A stretch of DNA of 31,216 nt from Sulfuritalea sp. (GTDB lineage Bacteria; Pseudomonadota; Gammaproteobacteria; Burkholderiales; Rhodocyclaceae): contig JADJFK010000047.1 of the NCBI GenBank assembly GCA_016708585.1, positions 1-31,216 on the forward strand, given 5' to 3'. The position numbers were made by a program, and so were the translations under genes. This document shows positions 26,035 through 31,216 of the stretch, one piece after another. How positions within the stretch are numbered: position 1 is the first letter of the stretch; each line of letters starts with the position of its first letter. Below the pieces are notes generated by a model, which was not told where the DNA came from, made no database searches, and saw only the letters and a program-made list of their open reading frames with translations.

Positions 26035-26735
26035 ATGGCAACAGCATCCAAGCGGGCCCGGGCGGTATTCGCCAAGGTCGACCGCAACAAGGCATATCCA
26101 GTCAGCGATGCCCTGACCCTGGTCAAGGAATGCGCGACCGCGAAGTTCGACGAGTCGATTGACGTTGCCGTCAATCTTGGCGTCGACGCCAAGAAATCCG
26201 ATCAACTGGTGCGCGGTTCGGTCGTGTTGCCCGCCGGCACCGGCAAGACCGTCCGTGTTGCCGTGTTCGCCCAGGGCGCCAAGGCCGAAGACGCCAGGCC
26301 GCCGGCGCCGACATCGTGGGCTTCGACGACCTGGCGGCGGAAGTCAAGGCCGGCAACATGAATTTCGACGTGGTGATCGCCACGCCGGACGCCATGAAAG
26401 TGGTCGGTGCCCTCGGCCAGATCCTCGGTCCGCGCGGCCTGATGCCGAACCCGAAGGTGGGAACCGTGACCATGGACGTCACCACGGCGGTGAAAAACGC
26501 CAAGGCCGGTCAGGTGCAGTACCGTACCGACAAGGCCGGCATCATCCATTGCACCATCGGTCGCGCTTCGTTCAGCGTCGATTCGCTGAAGACCAACCTT
26601 TCCGCTCTGATCGAAGCCCTGCAGAAAGCCAAGCCGGCGGCGTCGAAAGGTGTGTATCTGAGGAAGGTGTCGCTGTCCAGCACCATGGGCGCCGGCGTAC
26701 GCGTCGACCAGGCCAGCCTGTCGGCGCAAGGCTAA
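26035..26735 (+). CDS. rplA: 50S ribosomal protein L1 (one-base deletion in this sequence)
   Basis: This is the L1 stalk protein of the large subunit and the likely autogenous repressor of the rplK-rplA message. The first part reads ASKRARAVFAKVDRNKAYPV to VAVFAQGAKAEDAR, then the frame is lost near 26297 and resumes with IVGFDDLAAEVKAGNMNFDV, LGQILGPRGLMPNPKVGTVT and VYLRKVSLSSTMGAGVRVD to TAA. Adding one G at 26297-26298 restores RAAGADIVGFDD and gives 233 residues, the usual length. An L1 gene can hardly be broken in a living cell, so this is most likely a consensus error. Confidence 0.96.
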
Positions 26736-26899
26736 GAACTTTGGGCTGCTGTGCCATTCGCGTGGTTGGCGAGCGGCGCGGCAGGTTGTCAAAGACCGCA
26801 GGCGTCCGCGAGGACTTAATTGAGGCGACGGAACATCGTTGCAAAGCCGGCGTAGATGGCGTTACCCGATGAGGGGACTTAGGTTCCTGAATGAAGGTC

Positions 26900-26923
26900 G
26901 CCGTGTCGCCAGCACCGACTTTT
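26900..26923. repeat. Degenerate copy of the dispersed repeat in the rplJ leader
   Basis: Twenty-two of 24 bases match positions 7757-7780 of the hbd terminator palindrome, including the GACTTTT end. Here the opposite arm is supplied by a shorter TCGGCGCTGG directly downstream. Confidence 0.65.
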
Positions 26924-26940
26924 CGGCGCTGGGGTTTTTT
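26909..26940 (+). terminator. Terminator-like attenuator abutting the rplJ ribosome site
   Basis: CCAGCACCGA (26909-26918) pairs with TCGGCGCTGG (26923-26932), with one A-C mismatch and a CTTT loop. It is followed by GG and TTTTTT (26935-26940), the classic intrinsic terminator form. The T-run touches the AGGAG ribosome site of rplJ, so it probably acts as a regulated or partial terminator controlling rplJL-rpoBC. Confidence 0.7.
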
Positions 26941-26951
26941 AGGAGTTGACC

Positions 26952-27476
26952 GTGAGTCTCAATCTTGACGACAAGAAGACGGTAGTCGCCGAGGTATCCG
27001 CGGAAGTCGCGCATGCCCAGTCGATCATCGTCGCCGAGTATCGTGGTCTCGAAGTGGTCGATCTCACCGCCTTGCGTGCCAACGCGCGCAAGTCCGGTGT
27101 GTATCTGCGTGTAGTCAAAAACACCCTGGTTCGTCGCGCCATTGCCGGCACGCCGTTCGAAGGCCTGTCCGGCAAGCTTGCGGGCCCCCTGATCTACGGA
27201 ATTTCCAAGGATCCGGTGGCCGCCGCAAAGTTGTTGAACGACTTTGCCAAGGGCAATGACAAGCTCGCCATCAAAGTCGGCGCAATGCCCAACTACGTCA
27301 TGGACGCAGCTGGAGTCAAGGCGCTGGCGACGATGCCGAGCCGCGAGGAGCTGTTGTCCAAGCTCCTCGGCACCATGCAGGCACCGATCGCACAGTTCGT
27401 CCGCACCTTGAACGAAGTCCCGACGAAGTTTGTCCGGGGCCTTGCCGCGGTGCGTGACGCCAAAGAGACTGCCTAA
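26952..27476 (+). CDS. rplJ: 50S ribosomal protein L10
   Basis: This 174-residue L10 anchors the L7/L12 dimers to the ribosome and autoregulates its own operon. The N-terminus MSLNLDDKKTVVAEVSAEVA, the block SIIVAEYRGLEVVDLTALRA with RKSGVYLRVVKNTL, and the C-terminal helix that binds L7/L12 (IAQFVRTLNEVPTKFVRGLA) are typical. GTG 26952 is preferred over TTG 26946 because AGGAG at 26941-26945 is then six bases away and the protein starts as in its relatives. It is followed by rplL after 42 nt. Confidence 0.97.
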   Translation: MSLNLDDKKTVVAEVSAEVAHAQSIIVAEYRGLEVVDLTALRANARKSGVYLRVVKNTLVRRAIAGTPFEGLSGKLAGPLIYGISKDPVAAAKLLNDFAKGNDKLAIKVGAMPNYVMDAAGVKALATMPSREELLSKLLGTMQAPIAQFVRTLNEVPTKFVRGLAAVRDAKETA

Positions 27477-27518
27477 TCGTTTTTCATTGAAGCAAACATT
27501 CATTCAGGAGTTGTAATC

Positions 27519-27899
27519 ATGGCTGTAAGCAAAGCAGAAATCCTCGATGCCATCGCCGGCATGACCGTTCTGGACCTGTCCGAACTGATCAAGGAAATGG
27601 AAGTGAAGTTTGGCGTTTCCGCCGCCGCAGCTGCAGTTGCCGTGGCGGCGCCCGCCGCTGGTGGTGCCGCCGCTGCTGCCGAAGAGCAGACCGAGTTCAC
27701 CGTGATGCTGGTTGCCGCGGGTGAGAAGAAGGTCGAAGCCATCAAGGTCGTGCGTGCTGCCACCGGTCTTGGCCTCAAGGAAGCCAAGGATCTGGTCGAT
27801 GGCGCACCGAAGGCCGTCAAGGAAGGCATCAACAAGGCCGACGCGGAAGCCCTCAAGAAACAGCTCGAGGAAGCCGGCGCCAAGGTCGAAATCAAGTAA
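27519..27899 (+). CDS. rplL: 50S ribosomal protein L7/L12
   Basis: This 126-residue stalk protein recruits translation GTPases and is present in several copies per ribosome. It has an N-terminal dimerisation domain (KAEILDAIAGMTVLDLSELI), an Ala-rich hinge (about residues 34-55) and the conserved C-terminal domain (EFTVMLVAAGEKKVEAIKVV, GLGLKEAKDLVDGAPKAVKE). ATG 27519 has AGGAG eight bases upstream. The length is normal. Confidence 0.98.
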   Translation: MAVSKAEILDAIAGMTVLDLSELIKEMEVKFGVSAAAAAVAVAAPAAGGAAAAAEEQTEFTVMLVAAGEKKVEAIKVVRAATGLGLKEAKDLVDGAPKAVKEGINKADAEALKKQLEEAGAKVEIK

Positions 27900-27912
27900 C
27901 AGCGGCTCGATC

Positions 27913-27941
27913 ACGGGTTGGCGGCAGGGCCGCCAACCCGT
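27913..27941 (+). terminator. Strong hairpin between rplL and rpoB (attenuator or processing site)
   Basis: ACGGGTTGGCGGC (27913-27925) and GCCGCCAACCCGT (27929-27941) form a perfect 13-bp stem with an AGG loop. It is followed only by TATT, not a full T-run. At the same place E. coli has a partial attenuator and an RNase III site, which lower rpoB output relative to the ribosomal proteins; the same role is likely here. Confidence 0.8.
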
Positions 27942-28084
27942 TATTGGTGCTTGTAGAACCGAATTGCATTGAAACACTCGAGCTACAACCCTTTGTGCCT
28001 GCGGGGGTTACACGAGAGCGCTGAACGATTTTGCCTCAGCCCTGTCCTTTGACCTTCGACGTCTGAATCCTGAACGGAGCCACC

Positions 28085-31216
<3,132 letters not shown>

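Larger units (their letters stand above)
26736..26951 (+). promoter_or_regulatory. rplJ leader, candidate L10-binding region with terminal hairpin
   Basis: This 216-nt untranslated region separates rplA from rplJ. The segment around AAAGACCGCAGGCGTCC (about 26795-26811) and the later GCCGGCGTAGATGGCG (about 26847-26862) resemble the paired segments of the L10-(L7/L12) autoregulatory leader of proteobacteria. The leader ends in the hairpin at 26909-26932. I cannot fold it fully, so the assignment rests on position and resemblance. Confidence 0.5.

Noticed and set aside
26295..26312. PPAPT peptide in the raw rplA translation, resembling the repeat-encoded linker
   Set aside because: The DNA does not match the repeat; it arises only because a missing base shifts the L1 frame. 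The restored sequence is RAAGADIVGFDD.

Overview
This 31.2 kb window is GC-rich bacterial chromosome, most likely a betaproteobacterium of the Rhodocyclales/Azoarcus-Sulfuritalea type. The indications are a PhaM-type PHB-granule protein, a fused ~1155-residue indolepyruvate:ferredoxin oxidoreductase next to a PaaK-like ligase and a Liv-type ABC transporter, and the order tRNA-Tyr/Gly/Thr-tuf-tRNA-Trp-secE-nusG-rplKAJL-rpoB. The genus cannot be fixed from sequence alone. I see no phage genes, insertion sequences, integrases, CRISPR arrays or rRNA. No stretch longer than 300 bases lacks a gene.

Layout: (1) 1-1263 is the 3' part of an IcmF-type fused acyl-CoA mutase, broken by many frame changes. 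(2) 1523-6344 is a two-gene unit: a PhnD-like periplasmic binding protein, then a membrane HAMP-PASx5-GGDEF-EAL cyclic-di-GMP enzyme. (3) 6440-7725 holds a DUF3301 protein and a 3-hydroxybutyryl-CoA dehydrogenase, closed by a perfect 43-nt palindrome acting as terminator. (4) A Crp/Fnr-type regulator (minus strand) diverges from a six-gene plus-strand block (8622-17212): acyl-CoA synthetase, LivG, LivH, LivM, LivK and LivF, followed by a PaaK-like ligase. (5) Converging from the minus strand are phaM and a pair made of an FAD-linked 2-hydroxyacid dehydrogenase and the fused oxidoreductase, whose genes overlap by 4 nt. Regions 3-5 read together as uptake and CoA activation of organic (plausibly aromatic) acids and oxidation of aryl-2-oxo acids, feeding acyl-CoA and PHB metabolism. 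The substrate is inferred. (6) 22826-31216 is the tRNA/tuf/secE/nusG/ribosomal-protein/rpoB block; rpoB runs off the window.

Two things stand out. First, a short dispersed repeat (core AGTCGGCGCTGGCGGCACG) occurs as a full palindrome forming a terminator, as the rplJ-proximal hairpin, and twice inside the oxidoreductase gene, where it encodes a PPAPT linker in the same frame both times. Second, single-base indels disrupt genes near both window ends (1-3430 and after about 24,020), including tuf, rplA and rpoB, while the middle 20 kb is almost clean. This is best explained by poor consensus near contig ends, so the broken genes are annotated as genes and not as pseudogenes.
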